A DNA stretch of 23,825 nt from Azolla pinnata (Eukaryota > Streptophyta > Polypodiopsida > Salviniales > Salviniaceae): contig JBBBWG010030099.1 of NCBI GenBank assembly GCA_037176905.1, positions 1 through 23,825 of the forward strand, given 5' to 3'. The position numbers were made by a program, and so were the translations under genes. Position 1 is the first letter of the stretch. Every line of letters starts with the position of its first letter. Below are positions 10,901 through 22,800 of the stretch, in pieces. The notes under the pieces are model-generated. The model was not told the DNA's origin. It made no database searches and saw only the letters and a list, made by a program, of their open reading frames with translations.

Positions 10901-12787
10901 TAATTGGGACATAAAATCTCGAGATTACACCAATGAAAGTGCTGCCGAAAAGTCACATGCACACTACTCCATTGCAGCATATAGATCAAGGATCAAACAT
11001 TCCTTGTTGAGGCCTTTACGAATTTAGCGATTTATTGAATCTATGGATCTCAATAACTTGTGTATTACACCACGTTGTTACTTGCTCTTCTTTACTGATG
11101 CCATGGAAGGTTAAGATAATGGGTTCAAGTGGATTACTTCATTTCTTGCAGAAGGCCTTAATTGTGTAGAGCTACATTCTATCTCCTCTGATTCGGTGCA
11201 GCACACTGTCTGTGACAGGCTGGCTTAGCACAGTTAGAGTATGTATTCATAAAAGCTTTAGATCTATACGATGCTTTGCTGTTGATCATACTCTTCCAGA
11301 ATGCAGCTTCAATTTATTCAAATTCTTGTTTGAATTTCTGGTGACTTCACATTATTATGTGCCCTTCTGAATACAGAAACTATCTGAAGTAAACATCTTA
11401 GATTAACATTATGGAGTCACATGAGCTCACTCGCATATTGTATCATGGGAAGATGGATCATTACAGAGTTCATATGATTTGCCCTCTGAACCGGAATGTG
11501 GCAATATCTACTTAATATCCATCTATCTATTTAATTAGCTCAGCTAGAGAATTGCGGATGGGATCAATTAAGGAAGAAGCAATTTTAATGGAGGTCGACC
11601 ACTTTAGACGATGGTTACACAGCAATGTTGGGCAGATTATACTATGGTGTGGATTGAACTCTTGCAAGCCAAAGACAATCCTCATCTGCAGACAAACGTA
11701 TGCATTAAATCCCCAGTCCCATGGCCATAGTAAGGCTAATATTATATTGCCAAAGCAAGTAAGCCAACGGAATTTACTTGTACTAGTTCATCATCATCAA
11801 ACCAAAAGTAGAATATGGTAGGTGTATGAGGAAGAGATCACATGATTTATATCTCTAGAATGTGCATAATTTGCTCAAGATGTCAAAGACCATGTTAATT
11901 TGTTAAACAATCTCGTGCAGATCAGGGACTATCTGATGATCGGCGGCATTAAATCAAGAATGCCAACTACAAAAGATCGAGCTTGGGAGTTCCTTCGCAG
12001 ATCAAGGGTCCGAGCACAAACTAGGATCAGATAATGTGACAGATTTTTGCATGTGTATGCATTGATCTAGATTTTGCAGCAGTCCAAGCTGATACAATCC
12101 CTTAATGTTGGATGATGAAGCTCCGAGGTGAGAGCGGAATCATCCCCCAAGGTATCGTAATGTCTTTTGCATGGCGTTGCAAGCAAACAAAGGAGTACTT
12201 AGGTGCTCAGGAACTGGTTTTGAACCTCCGCAGACACAAACAAATCTCTCTCTCTCTCTCTNNNNNNNNNNNNNNNNNNNNNNNNNNNNNNNNNNNNNNN
12301 NNNNNNNNNNNNNNNNNNNNNNNNNNNNNNNNNNNNNNNNNNNNNNNNNNNNNNNNNNNNNAAACAAAGGAGTACTTAGGTGCTCAGGAACTGGTTTTGA
12401 ACCTCCGCAGACACAAACAAATCTCTCTCTCTCTCTCTCTCTGATCTCTCTCTCTGATCTCTCTGATCTCTCTCTCTGATCTCTCTGATCTCTTTTGCAT
12501 GGCGTTGCAAGCAAACAACGGAGTACTTAGGTGCTCAGGAACTGGTTTTGAACCACAGACACAAACAAATCTCTCTCTCTCTCTGATCTCTGAAATTGCA
12601 GAAAGAGAATCTGGATCTTCGTGCATCAATCGATTTAGAATTTACCTATGATGAAGGCACAAGCTCGCCAGCGTCCTGTAGCAGCAGGCGTCGTATGATT
12701 TGCACGGATGCCGCTCGCGTCCTCAGCATCGGGCCGGATGTCGTGCAAGAGGGGTCGGCCCTCGTCAGATCCGTCGCTGGCCGCCAT
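7959..12787 (-). CDS. NRT1/PTR family (NPF) proton-coupled transporter, NPF5-like
   Basis: A major-facilitator transporter of nitrate, di/tripeptides or other small solutes, coupled to protons (family knowledge; the substrate cannot be read from sequence). Coding exons on the minus strand: 12787-12646, 10132-9915, 9754-9183 and 8820-7959, all GT-AG. Together they encode 597 residues, normal for the family. Exon 1 (47 residues, ending GRWRACAFII) was found from the frame. It joins with one base to give V48, followed by YELMERVSYYGI. The ExxER proton-coupling motif is E50-L-M-E53-R54 in the first helix. GADQFD (178-183) and SFFNWWYF follow, then a cytosolic loop ending LRCLDKAAI at the exon 3/4 junction. 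The C-terminal half has WLVPQYMLFGISDVF and QEFFYDQVPDNMRS. The start ATG has good context (CACCATGG). Intron 1 is 2.5 kb and holds a tandem repeat and the assembly gap. Subfamily NPF5 is judged by eye and could be wrong. The start codon is 463 bp from that of RPS19, on the opposite strand. Confidence 0.96.
10133..12165. other. NPF intron 1, repeat-free part
   Basis: About 2 kb of AT-rich intron. The open frames at 10558-10824 (minus) and 11552-11821 (plus) lack similarity to anything I know and have no matching splice phase with the NPF exons. I see no transposon ends or RNA gene. Confidence 0.6.
12166..12592. repeat. ~95-130 bp tandem repeat array around an assembly gap
   Basis: At least three copies of a unit starting TTTGCATGGCGTTGCAAGC, continuing through GGAGTACTTAGGTGCTCAGG and ACTGGTTTTGAACC, and ending in a CT/GATCTCT tract. 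Copy 1 is about 12166-12261 and is cut by the gap. Copy 2 resumes mid-unit at 12362. Copy 3 is about 12494-12592, carries a C for A substitution and lacks the CTCCG-like bases before CAGACACAAAC. The array lies in NPF intron 1 close to exon 1. The true copy number is unknown because the gap falls inside it. Confidence 0.9.
12262..12361. other. Assembly gap, 100 N
   Basis: Exactly 100 undetermined bases, the usual placeholder for a gap of unknown size. It begins in a CT tract and ends inside a repeat unit, which is what a collapsed tandem array would produce. Translations across it are meaningless. Confidence 0.98.
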
Positions 12788-12827
12788 GGTGGAGCGACTG
12801 ATCTTGTCACATGGATCGGCACCGATC

Positions 12828-12922
12828 GAGAAGAAGAAGAAGAAGAAGAAGAAGAAGGTGGAGGAGGAGAAGAAGAAGAAGACGATGGAGAAGAAGAAGA
12901 AGAAGAAGAAGAAGAAGAAGAA
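12828..12922. repeat. GAA-rich purine tract
   Basis: About 95 bases of almost pure purine, mainly GAA triplets with GGA interruptions. It lies 40-135 bp upstream of the NPF start and so is CTT-rich in the NPF leader. The lysine- or glutamate-rich open frames here are repeat artefacts. Confidence 0.95.
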
Positions 12923-12997
12923 CAGTAGGAAGCTATTCACTGTAGCGAGGAGGACTGGCGAGCGACGGCGATGGCGATGGCGACGGGGAGAAAAGAC

Positions 12998-13021
12998 AGA
13001 GAGAGAGAGAGAGAGAGAGAG
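12998..13021. repeat. (GA)n tract in RPS19 upstream region
   Basis: About 12 GA dinucleotides roughly 230 bp before the RPS19 start codon, in the promoter or 5' leader. Confidence 0.9.
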
Positions 13022-13138
13022 TTGGATTCTTCCCCCTTTTGCGTTCTTGGTTTGCGTTTTCTGCGTTTTCTGCGTTTGTCCGGAGCCAGTGTGAACATCG
13101 ATCGCTCCGCCTTTCTGCTGCGCCGCTCACGCAAGGAA

Positions 13139-13147
13139 TTAGGGTTT
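13139..13147 (+). promoter_or_regulatory. Telo-box (TTAGGGTTT) upstream of RPS19
   Basis: An exact nine-base telo-box in reverse orientation, 104 bp before the RPS19 start codon. Telo-boxes recur in promoters and leaders of plant ribosomal protein genes (established knowledge), so the position fits. I see no site II (TGGGCY) partner. Confidence 0.65.
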
Positions 13148-13222
13148 CCGATCCTTCCGCCATCGCTCTCGCCCTTGCTCTCGTCTCTCGCAGCAGAAAC
13201 AGAAGCAAGAAGCTCTCCTTTC

Positions 13223-13250
13223 GGCCATCGCCATCGCCATCGCCATCGCC

Positions 13251-13253
<3 letters not shown>
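13223..13253. repeat. CCATCG hexanucleotide repeat running into the RPS19 start codon
   Basis: Four CCATCG units are followed by CCATGG, whose ATG is the eS19 start. The start codon therefore sits in the last, one-base-different unit of a hexanucleotide repeat. Confidence 0.85.
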
Positions 13254-15500
<2,247 letters not shown>

Positions 15501-16596
15501 TTGTGAAGGCAATTTAAAGCATGGGACTATGCTCATTCATCCTCGTGGGTTATCATGCAATCTGATCTCATTTGTCGATGTCAACACGGGGGCTTATGGG
15601 CACAGTTGAGTCTAAGTTTTGATGCGTAATGGTTTTGGTTAAAGACTAGTTGGAATTTTGATGTGCGTTAGTTTTGAAGGGTCTTTGTTTTCAATTGTTT
15701 TCTGTTTTGGAGTTCTGTGAGTAAATTTTGTTCTATCCACAATCATGATCTTATTTATACCAGTATTCAGCTTGAGATTGTGCTCTATGCATCACACCAG
15801 TTACACCTCAAGGCTTGGTTGTTGCATATGACTCAATTTCTAGTACCTGATGAAAATCTTCCGTATAGCGCTTCCCTGTTCACAATAGATAGAAATATAG
15901 ATAGTGACGTGAAAAGCTTATAGATTGCTTGTGTAGATAAACCATGAGTCTCCCAGCTAGGATTTTAAATATTGATGTGAAACGCTTAGATTGCTTGAAT
16001 GCAGCAGTGTCTGGCCTGCAAATGGCACAATGTAAAAAAGTACATTAATTCAAGAAGAAGTTTTTATGGCTTATCCTTGTTATTATTTCAATTCTGATCA
16101 TATTGTTGGATCAACCTTGGTGGACCATTTCTATACTCATGAAATATCCAAGAAACCTTCATTCACTTACATGGTAGAAAAAACTTTCATAGATGGGAAC
16201 CTTCTTCACCATATTTCTTTCTTACAAATCCAAGAAAATCTACACAGTTGACATGCTAAGACTCTTTGCCACTTGTCAAACTTTCGCTAATTAGCTTTCA
16301 TAGCCCCACAGTTCTGAAATATGTCAGACAAGAGTTCTGCATTGCCTCAGATAGTTGGAAATGTTGATTAGTTTCACCCAAAGAGGAGCAAGCCTACTGT
16401 TATATGTCCCATTTAAGCATTACAGGAATCTGATTCCTGTTAGCTAACAGAAACTTCCTCGTAGGAGTAATGGCAAAACGTATTTTCGCGTTTACAAAAG
16501 CAAAAGACAACGCTGAACCAGTACGGCGATGATGATAATCAACTCTCACAAAAGAGATGCTTGAAGCTGACTTCATTACCATCTTTATCTTCATAG
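15501..16596. other. Convergent intergenic region, RPS19 and DUF72 3' sides
   Basis: About 1.1 kb between the two stop codons, presumably two 3' UTRs and a short spacer. I see no gene. A short direct repeat (GTGAAA, then GCTTA and AGATTGCTTG) occurs near 15908-15930 and 15975-15997, about 70 bp apart. Confidence 0.65.
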
Positions 16597-18726
16597 TTAT
16601 TGGCTTGACTTTTCGAAGTACTTTGAAATAGGAAGGCTCATTTTCAGCTTACTTCTCCCTTCTTTCTTTGCACTCCACGTTCCAATGTCTACTTTTTTTG
16701 GAGGTGGCGTTACTCCAATCTTGCCCATACAGGTCTCGTCCAAATACACCAAATTGTTCTTGCCATTGCATGTACTTAGTTGTCTCTTGCCTGACAATGT
16801 GGAGACAAGTTCCTCCCTCTCAACCTTGCTATCATTCTGAGTTTTCCTTGGAAAATAAGAATCGAGACCCTTCTTCGAACATTGTCTGAACATCTTCCAG
16901 TCAAACGCCAAGTTTCCAAGTTTATCTGCCAGGCGCTTTGCATTTATGATGGGCTGATCTTCCCAGTCTGTCCCCCACATGAAATATATCGGTCCCTGTG
17001 TTCCAAATTCAAATACAATAAGCAGATATTATTTAGTGTAACTTCAGAAGTATATATTTTCTCCAAATAAACCTCTAGTTTGGACGGTAAGTTATCTTTA
17101 AGCCGGCTTGCCCAGAATAGTAGCTCTGATTCCAAAAGCAGACGCTGAGTACCCTGGATATATCCTCAATTCAAAACTTTGTCGACCAAAATACACCATA
17201 GCCAAAAATAATGCAGCTTACCTCTCTTCTATGTAGCCTTATGTACATAAAATTGGGTTGTGTTAGAGCCCAGGCAATTGGTAATATGACTCGATCCTGG
17301 AAAGAAAGAGAGAAAGTTAACTGATAAGAAAGTATTTCTGACCATTTTGAAATGAAAAAAGTTAGTTGAGATCTGCTAGCACTAAAAAATGCAGGATGTG
17401 AAGCATCAAAAGCATTTGAGAAGGTAACATGCTTCAAGCAATTAAATTTGATTTTGTTTCATCGACAACCTCTGAAATTTCTTTCCAATAAGACATGGAG
17501 GATCATGCCATAGTTTTTCAATCATGCCATAGTTTTTCAATCATGCCATAGTTTTTCAACTATTGAAGATATTATCATGCACTTCTTTGTCAGAAATTGG
17601 AAAGAAGGTTACCTTCCCTGTAATAATGATTATGCATTAAGAATGTTCAATTCATGATAATATAGTCCATACCTACAATGATCATCTGTACATGAAGAAC
17701 CGTGACAAACCTGCCCTTTTGCTAGGCCAAGTTGTTTCCTGTCCTTCTGAAAAGTCTCATGGTGCAATTCGTCCTGAAATTGTGTGTTGCATAGTGAGTG
17801 CTATCAGCCTTCTTTGTAGACAAACTCTTTTCCTTCTCTTCAGTTTTTCCATCTAATCAGTTGCCATAATGAACATACATTCATTTCAACAGAGGATAAA
17901 ATACCGCAGCTATGAGTGCAATGCCCCACTTCTCCAACCACGCTGTTGTGGCTATTATATTTTTTTCATTAAACCAGTCCCTACAACGGAATTCTGCAGC
18001 CTGAAATAATTAAACGATTGAATGTCTCATCACCATGCTTTGCATTATAAATTAACAAGTTTCAAGGCCTAAATAGGAAGCTATCCCATTTTTGCATATC
18101 GTAAAACTCTGTCCTAACACTGCATTATAAATCTTGATCATTTCATCAAGCATGGTCATACTATTTGTATGAAAAAGATATTCATGAAATCAATGCATCG
18201 ACAATTTAATTATCACAAGCACAAAGAAAGAATACGCAGCATACCATTGAGTAGCATGGATCCAAATTTTGCCGGCACCATTCTACATGTGTTTGATTCT
18301 CTATTGAATACTTGAAATCCAGATGAAACTATATCATGACAATTTAATGTCAGCGCACAAAATTGCATCATACAACAAAAAGGTACACAACAAAAATAAG
18401 AGCTTTAGCAATAAAGAGTAAAATAGAACCTGGAAAATGACGACACCTAGATTTCCTGTGCTATATGCTACACGAAGGGTGGAGTTGAAAATATCCCACA
18501 GCTCGTTTCTAGTATGTAACAGAGAGATGTGTCTTCAGATAAGTTTGTTTAAAAACGCATTCAATAGAATTATTCTGAATTTATGGATGTCATTGACCTT
18601 ATACTATCTGAAATATCAGTGAGATGGATGTACTGTTGTTCTGGACATTCCAGCGCAACCTTGCCACGGATGGTAGTTGGAAGTGATGCTAACGGGCATG
18701 ACTTGCTATACATAAACGTAAATACT

Positions 18727-18792
<66 letters not shown>

Positions 18793-21700
18793 GGACATGT
18801 CTTTCATAGGACACCTAAGTGGACAGTTTTAGAGGGTTTAGTCTGATGATGCTTGCAAGCTAAGGAGCAAAGCATCTAGGCCCCATGATATAGTTTTGAG
18901 CCATGATGGAAGTAGCCCCAATAGTGATTGCCATCAAATGTACATGGGAACTCCCTACGCAACAGTACTTTAATCAAAACATCTGGCAGCGCATGTAGAT
19001 GCTATTGTTGAAATGCAAGAATGGTTCCAGTCACATGGAAAGAGTATCCATGCCCTACCTCCCTCCCAGTATAAGTTTTGACTGCCCCACATCTAAACAT
19101 GACAAATGTACTATATTTTAATGAAATAAGAGGGTGTGTCTATTGCCTTTTCAAATAAGCTCACTCAATACCTATGGTATCAAAGACTAGTGCTGCATAG
19201 CACTTTTTTCGTTAGCAACTCATCAATAAGGAAGAACATAAGAACCACAAAAATAATTCATCAACAGATTAATCATGAATTTGTATAGATTTGTGACCCC
19301 TTTTCAATTCACGAGTCAACCAAGGTCTACACTAGGACAATCAAAAGGGGTTACCATTTATATCAATTATTGGAATGCAGCAGGCACATCGGGCCACAAG
19401 CACGTGGATCACAGCCTTGCCACCCTTGTCAACGGCAAATAAAGGCCATTCTCATGGGGCATTAAGGGTGCAGACCATGTTAGACAAATGCTGACGGAAA
19501 AAACTTTAGTCAATCTAAGCCCATGATCTTGTGCTATTAGATATCTAGTCTATTTCAGAACTTGTGGAGTTATATCAATTCTTATTCAAGACAAGACACG
19601 ACAACAGTTGAAGATGTATTTTCTAGTTGTGGTCTTAATAGGTCATTTTGGCCTATAACTCCATGCATGCCCCATTACTGTCCGAAGGGCGAAAATAAGG
19701 AGAAATCATGCATTATGTACATTATAGCAATGGAAGAATTGTTGGGTACATAGGCCCACTCAAATGACTGCCTAATGTCCATAGGAGGAAAGCAAAAAAG
19801 ATCCAAATGAAGTATAAAAGTGCAACATCATACAGTTTGTATAGATGCAACATCTCACAATTTGGTTTCGGTGATGGGATGCATGGCACTTACTACACAT
19901 GCATCAAGGGACTTGTCGATGAATGAGATTTTTCATAAATGCCATTGTATATAAACGTGGAAACAATGTGGCAGCTCAGATTTTCATACATTAAGTTGCA
20001 CATGTACCAAACTACAAAACAATCTTCTTCGATTGAGCACAGACACTACAACCTATCCCTTTCTTTACCATCCAAACCATTTTTTTCACATAGCTTAGCT
20101 GACATTTTTCTTTGATGTCAAACAAGTGCGAGCAAAGAGACCCATCAATCATGCATAACATATTATGGTTCGAACGAGATTGGGGAGAATCACACTTGGC
20201 TACAATGTTCTTCCTTTAATCACATTTAAGCTTACTTCTACACATTGTTAATCCAATAGATCTCTGTCTCTCTCTCTCCCTCTCTCTCTCTCTCTCTCAA
20301 GAAGTTGATATCATCACTCTCTGTACATGTGTGTGTGTTACACATAAAATGCACATGTACAAATGATCTTGCAGTGGCTTATACGTTCAGCTAAACTACA
20401 CCTTCATCATGTGCTCTATTGCATTCAGAATGACTCCAGTTGTAAGTAGTTAAGTTCTGATGTCATAAATTCCTGTAGCTTAAATCTTTACTGAATCTTT
20501 TTGCCACTGGTCACAGAACAACATTTCTTTTATACTGTGTGTTTCGGAATCGTACAACTTTCGACTATTTATATTTTTCTCACATTCTTCAGCAAAGTAG
20601 GCAGAAAAAATGTCAAAAAACATATTTTACCTGCAGAACAAACCAAATGCCTTGAAATGAAATAGAAATCTTTCTGGGATACACCGAAGCCATGCTTTTA
20701 CGGAGGGAATCGATGGAATGGCATAGGTAGATGTATCCACCTCTACACCTATCATAATAAAACCCCAACAGAAAGCAATCAAAGGGGTTACAATACAGAA
20801 TGCCGAATTACAAACACGGTAATAAAAAAACACACTTTCATGGTATGCATACAATCTTTTTTCCAATAGGACACTCATGCAATAGACCGTAAAGTGTCAA
20901 GTAAATGGCTGATAGGCATACGATCAAAATCATCTCTCTCTTTTGGAGGATGTGACAACTATCAAGAGATATCATCTCTGTTGGGCATGAAAGATCGTGC
21001 ACCCCACACACCAAAGGAACCATATTGGAATGCCAAAAGAAGGAACTTACATGGAAAATGGTTGCTGTAATAGCGTAGGCGATCTTCAGTGGAACGAACC
21101 GAAGCAGGATAGAACCTTCCACATTTGAGAAGCGTGTGGTCGCTCCATCCTAAAGATGATCATGATGACAACAATGGTGAAAAGTTGAAAACTGAGGTTG
21201 TGATGATATCGTGATGCTCATGGTCGTGGTCATGGTCTTCCATGACAATGCAGCACTAGTGATTTCTGTGGCCATGAAGATACAGAAACGGTGATTGCGA
21301 CATGAAGACGAGGATGGGGGGAAAAAAAAAGACACTTCGGGATGTGGCAGTGCCATGGAAACGGTGACGCTATGAGGACGATGGCGATGACGAACAGCAG
21401 TTAAAGGCGATGGCGCATGCAAGGATCATGAACAGCGATGATGTCGGGAACAGTTTGGCGGATGTTCCCGCCGGTGAGATGGTCCAGATGACGAGCGAGA
21501 TGGGAGGCAGTGAAGAAGATGAGCGAACGACCAGGTCCTGTCACGACATGTGGTGATGGGAAAATGGCGATGATGACAGTGGTGAGAATGCTGCTGCTGC
21601 TGCTGCCGCCGCTTCTGTTGCTGCTGCTGATGATGATGATGATGCTGATGTTGAAGATGATGCCGATGATGATGCAGATAGAGACGACGACGACGATCTC

Positions 21701-21927
21701 AGGCACACGCAGATATGGATACGGATGCATGCCTCTCTCTCTCTCGCTCTCGCTCTCTCTCTCTCTCTGTGGAATGCGTTTGCGGTGATGGTGATGGTGA
21801 TGAGAAGCGAGAGCGAGAGCGAGAGCGAGAGCTGCTTACCGCAGGTTCCCATGAGGACGACGACCTTCGTCTTCGTCGTCGTCGTCGTCGTCCCTGCAGC
21901 AACAGACGAATCCTGCGCCATCGCCAT
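16597..21927 (-). CDS. DUF72 (YecE-like) family protein with basic C-terminal extension
   Basis: DUF72 proteins fold as TIM barrels, and I know of no established activity. Eleven coding exons on the minus strand: 21927-21840, 21149-21051, 20748-20631, 18705-18598, 18508-18430, 18328-18245, 18000-17905, 17773-17711, 17296-17222, 17153-17073 and 16995-16597. All are GT-AG, phases match at every junction, and the product is 429 residues. Family motifs in order: MGTCGWSDH (26-34), GRFYP (40-44), VEVDTSTY (64-71), FHFKAF, LGVVIFQFHLDF (exons 5/6), AAEFRCRDWF (193-202), YIRLHRRE (263-270), and WGTDWEDQPIINAKRL (304-319). N-terminal residues 13-18 are six threonines encoded by an ACG repeat. A second in-frame ATG lies two codons on and could also serve as the start. 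Residues from about 330 to 429 extend past the barrel, are rich in K, S and T, and contain KKGLDSYF (338-345) and SLPISKYF (417-424). The last exon donor choices are firm; the exon 4 donor (AAG/GTCAAT) is the least certain. Intron 3 is 1.9 kb. Confidence 0.95.
17502..17558. repeat. Three perfect 19 bp tandem repeats in DUF72 intron 8
   Basis: ATCATGCCATAGTTTTTCA occurs three times head to tail without a mismatch. It lies within the intron between exons 8 and 9. Perfect identity suggests a recent slippage event. Confidence 0.97.
18731..18790. repeat. (CT)30 microsatellite in DUF72 intron 3
   Basis: Sixty bases of perfect CT on the plus strand, so GA in the DUF72 transcript. It lies only 25 bp upstream of the exon 4 acceptor, in the zone where a branch point and pyrimidine tract are normally needed. 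Confidence 0.97.
20262..20298. repeat. CT-rich microsatellite in DUF72 intron 3
   Basis: An imperfect CT run with one GT and one CC interruption. It is again GA in the DUF72 transcript. Confidence 0.9.
21150..21839. other. DUF72 intron 1, triplet-rich
   Basis: A 690 bp intron. Its 21590-21690 part is dominated by GCT/GAT triplets (on the plus strand GCTGCTGCTGCC, then GATGATGATGAT), and many GATGGTGATG strings lie on either side. Long open frames on both strands come from this low complexity and I do not regard them as genes. Confidence 0.7.
21732..21833. repeat. Inverted CT/CGCT and GAGAGC tracts, potential hairpin
   Basis: A pyrimidine tract with CTCTCGCTCTCGCTCTC (21732-21768) is followed about 36 bp later by GCGAGAGCGAGAGCGAGAG (about 21807-21833), its near-exact inverse. 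The pair could fold as a hairpin in DNA or in the DUF72 pre-mRNA, close to the exon 1 donor at 21839. Confidence 0.75.
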
Positions 21928-21967
21928 AGCTCCCGAGCTTCGCTGCAACCGTATGTGTACGCTCCGC

Positions 21968-21985
21968 ACCGTATGTACATACGGT
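21968..21985. promoter_or_regulatory. 18 bp perfect palindrome upstream of DUF72
   Basis: ACCGTATGTACATACGGT equals its own reverse complement. It lies 41-58 bp before the DUF72 start codon. A further half-site, ACCGTATGTGTAC, lies about 20 bp closer to the gene. Both contain a GTAC core, the core bound by plant SBP-domain factors, but flanking bases are not the full consensus. Confidence 0.6.
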
Positions 21986-21992
21986 CGTCTCG

Positions 21993-21998
21993 CACGTG
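21993..21998. promoter_or_regulatory. G-box / ABRE-like CACGTGTG upstream of DUF72
   Basis: CACGTG within GCACGTGTGGC, 66-71 bp before the DUF72 start codon. This is a bZIP/bHLH core with ABRE-like flanks. Its closeness to the gene supports a promoter role, but no expression evidence is available. Confidence 0.5.
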
Positions 21999-22064
21999 TG
22001 GCGTAGTTTTTTTCTATTATGTTAGGAATGCAGAAAACAATTCTCTCTCTTTCTCTCTTGCTAT

Positions 22065-22540
22065 CGTTTCTGGAATCTTCGGCTCGCTGTTCTCGAATCG
22101 CCCCGATGCGATTCGGCAGAGCAGAGAAACTGGAATCTTTTTTTCTGGGATCGCCCGATGCGATTCCCCTGCTGCCGAACCAGAGTAGAGAAACTGGAAT
22201 CTTTCCTGGGACCGCCGATGCGATTCTCCCGTACCAGACCCGAGTCGAGGCACTGGAATCTTTTCCGGGATCGCCGATGCGATTCTCCTGTACCAGACCC
22301 GAGTCGAGACATTGGAATCTTTTCCGGAATCGCCGTGCTTCCACCCTTCGCTGTGGAGTATCTACCCTCGGTTCCGGCTCAAGCTCCTACAGGTCCCAGC
22401 TATCCCGTGGAATGTGAAGAATCACCGAGATTCTCCTGCCCAGCCAGGCTACAAAAGCTGGAATCTTTCTTGGAGTCGCCGAGATTCTCGTACCAGGACT
22501 AGACATAGAGAATGGAAGGAATCTTTCCTGGAATCGCCCT
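22065..22540. repeat. ~60 bp minisatellite upstream of DUF72
   Basis: TGGAATCTT anchors recur at 22071, 22131, 22195, 22254 and 22313 (periods 60, 64, 59, 59), with weaker copies near 22459 and 22514. Most units also carry GATGCGATTC and ACCAGACCCGAGTCGAG-like blocks. Open frames of up to 267 codons across it come from the repeat period being near a multiple of three. Confidence 0.93.
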
Positions 22541-22800
22541 GAACCTTGAACCCCGGTTGATCCAGAACAGACAAACTAGTATCCTTTGTGGAATCAAACG
22601 AACCCGTTCCGACACGTTCGTCCATCTCCCTAGCTCCTGAGGGTCCCGACCGTTCCGTGGAATCTGGAATCACCAAGATTCTCTTGCCTAGATAGGCTAG
22701 AGAAACTGGAATCTTTCCTGGAATTGCCCTGAACCCAAAAACAGAGAAACAGGTATCCTTTGCGGAATCTAACGGACCAGTTCCGACGCGTCCGTCAATC
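22375..22800. repeat. Larger degenerate duplication adjoining the minisatellite
   Basis: GCTCCT, GTCCC, CGTGGAAT, ATCACC and AGATTCTC blocks at about 22383-22435 recur at about 22633-22685. The segment TCGCCCTGAACC to GTTCCGACACGTTCGTC (22534-22622) recurs at about 22724-22795. The offsets are 250 and 190 bp, so this is a patched, multi-step amplification. Confidence 0.75.

Larger units (their letters stand above)
12788..13250. promoter_or_regulatory. Shared divergent promoter region, NPF and RPS19
   Basis: The two start codons face away from each other across 463 bp, so both promoters and both 5' leaders must fit here. The NPF side carries a long GAA tract, which reads as a CTT-rich leader in the NPF transcript. 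The RPS19 side carries GATGGC repeats, a GA tract and a telo-box. No clear TATA box is visible. That would suit a ribosomal protein gene and possibly a bidirectional promoter. Confidence 0.75.
18706..20630. other. DUF72 intron 3
   Basis: A 1.9 kb intron flanked by matching phase-2 splice borders. Apart from two CT tracts I recognise no exon or complete mobile element. A string TGGTATCAAAG near 19173 loosely resembles a retroelement primer-binding site, but no LTR or coding remnant accompanies it. Confidence 0.6.

Noticed and set aside
12210-12236. GGTTTTGAACC string resembling a tRNA B box, hinting at a SINE
   Set aside because: There is no matching A box at the right distance and no cloverleaf. 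The sequence is simply part of the local tandem unit.
12596-12940. Open frames on both strands through the GAA tract
   Set aside because: They are poly-Glu/Lys or poly-Phe/Leu products of a triplet repeat. The only real coding part is 12646-12787 on the minus strand, NPF exon 1, which is reported.
19165-19190. Primer-binding-site-like TGGTATCAAAG in DUF72 intron 3
   Set aside because: It is an imperfect match, with no LTR pair, polypurine tract or gag/pol remnant.
21541-22344. 267-codon minus-strand open frame
   Set aside because: It runs through the GCT/GAT triplet tract, splices across the real DUF72 exon 1 in another frame and continues into the ~60 bp minisatellite. Its composition is simply the repeat units.
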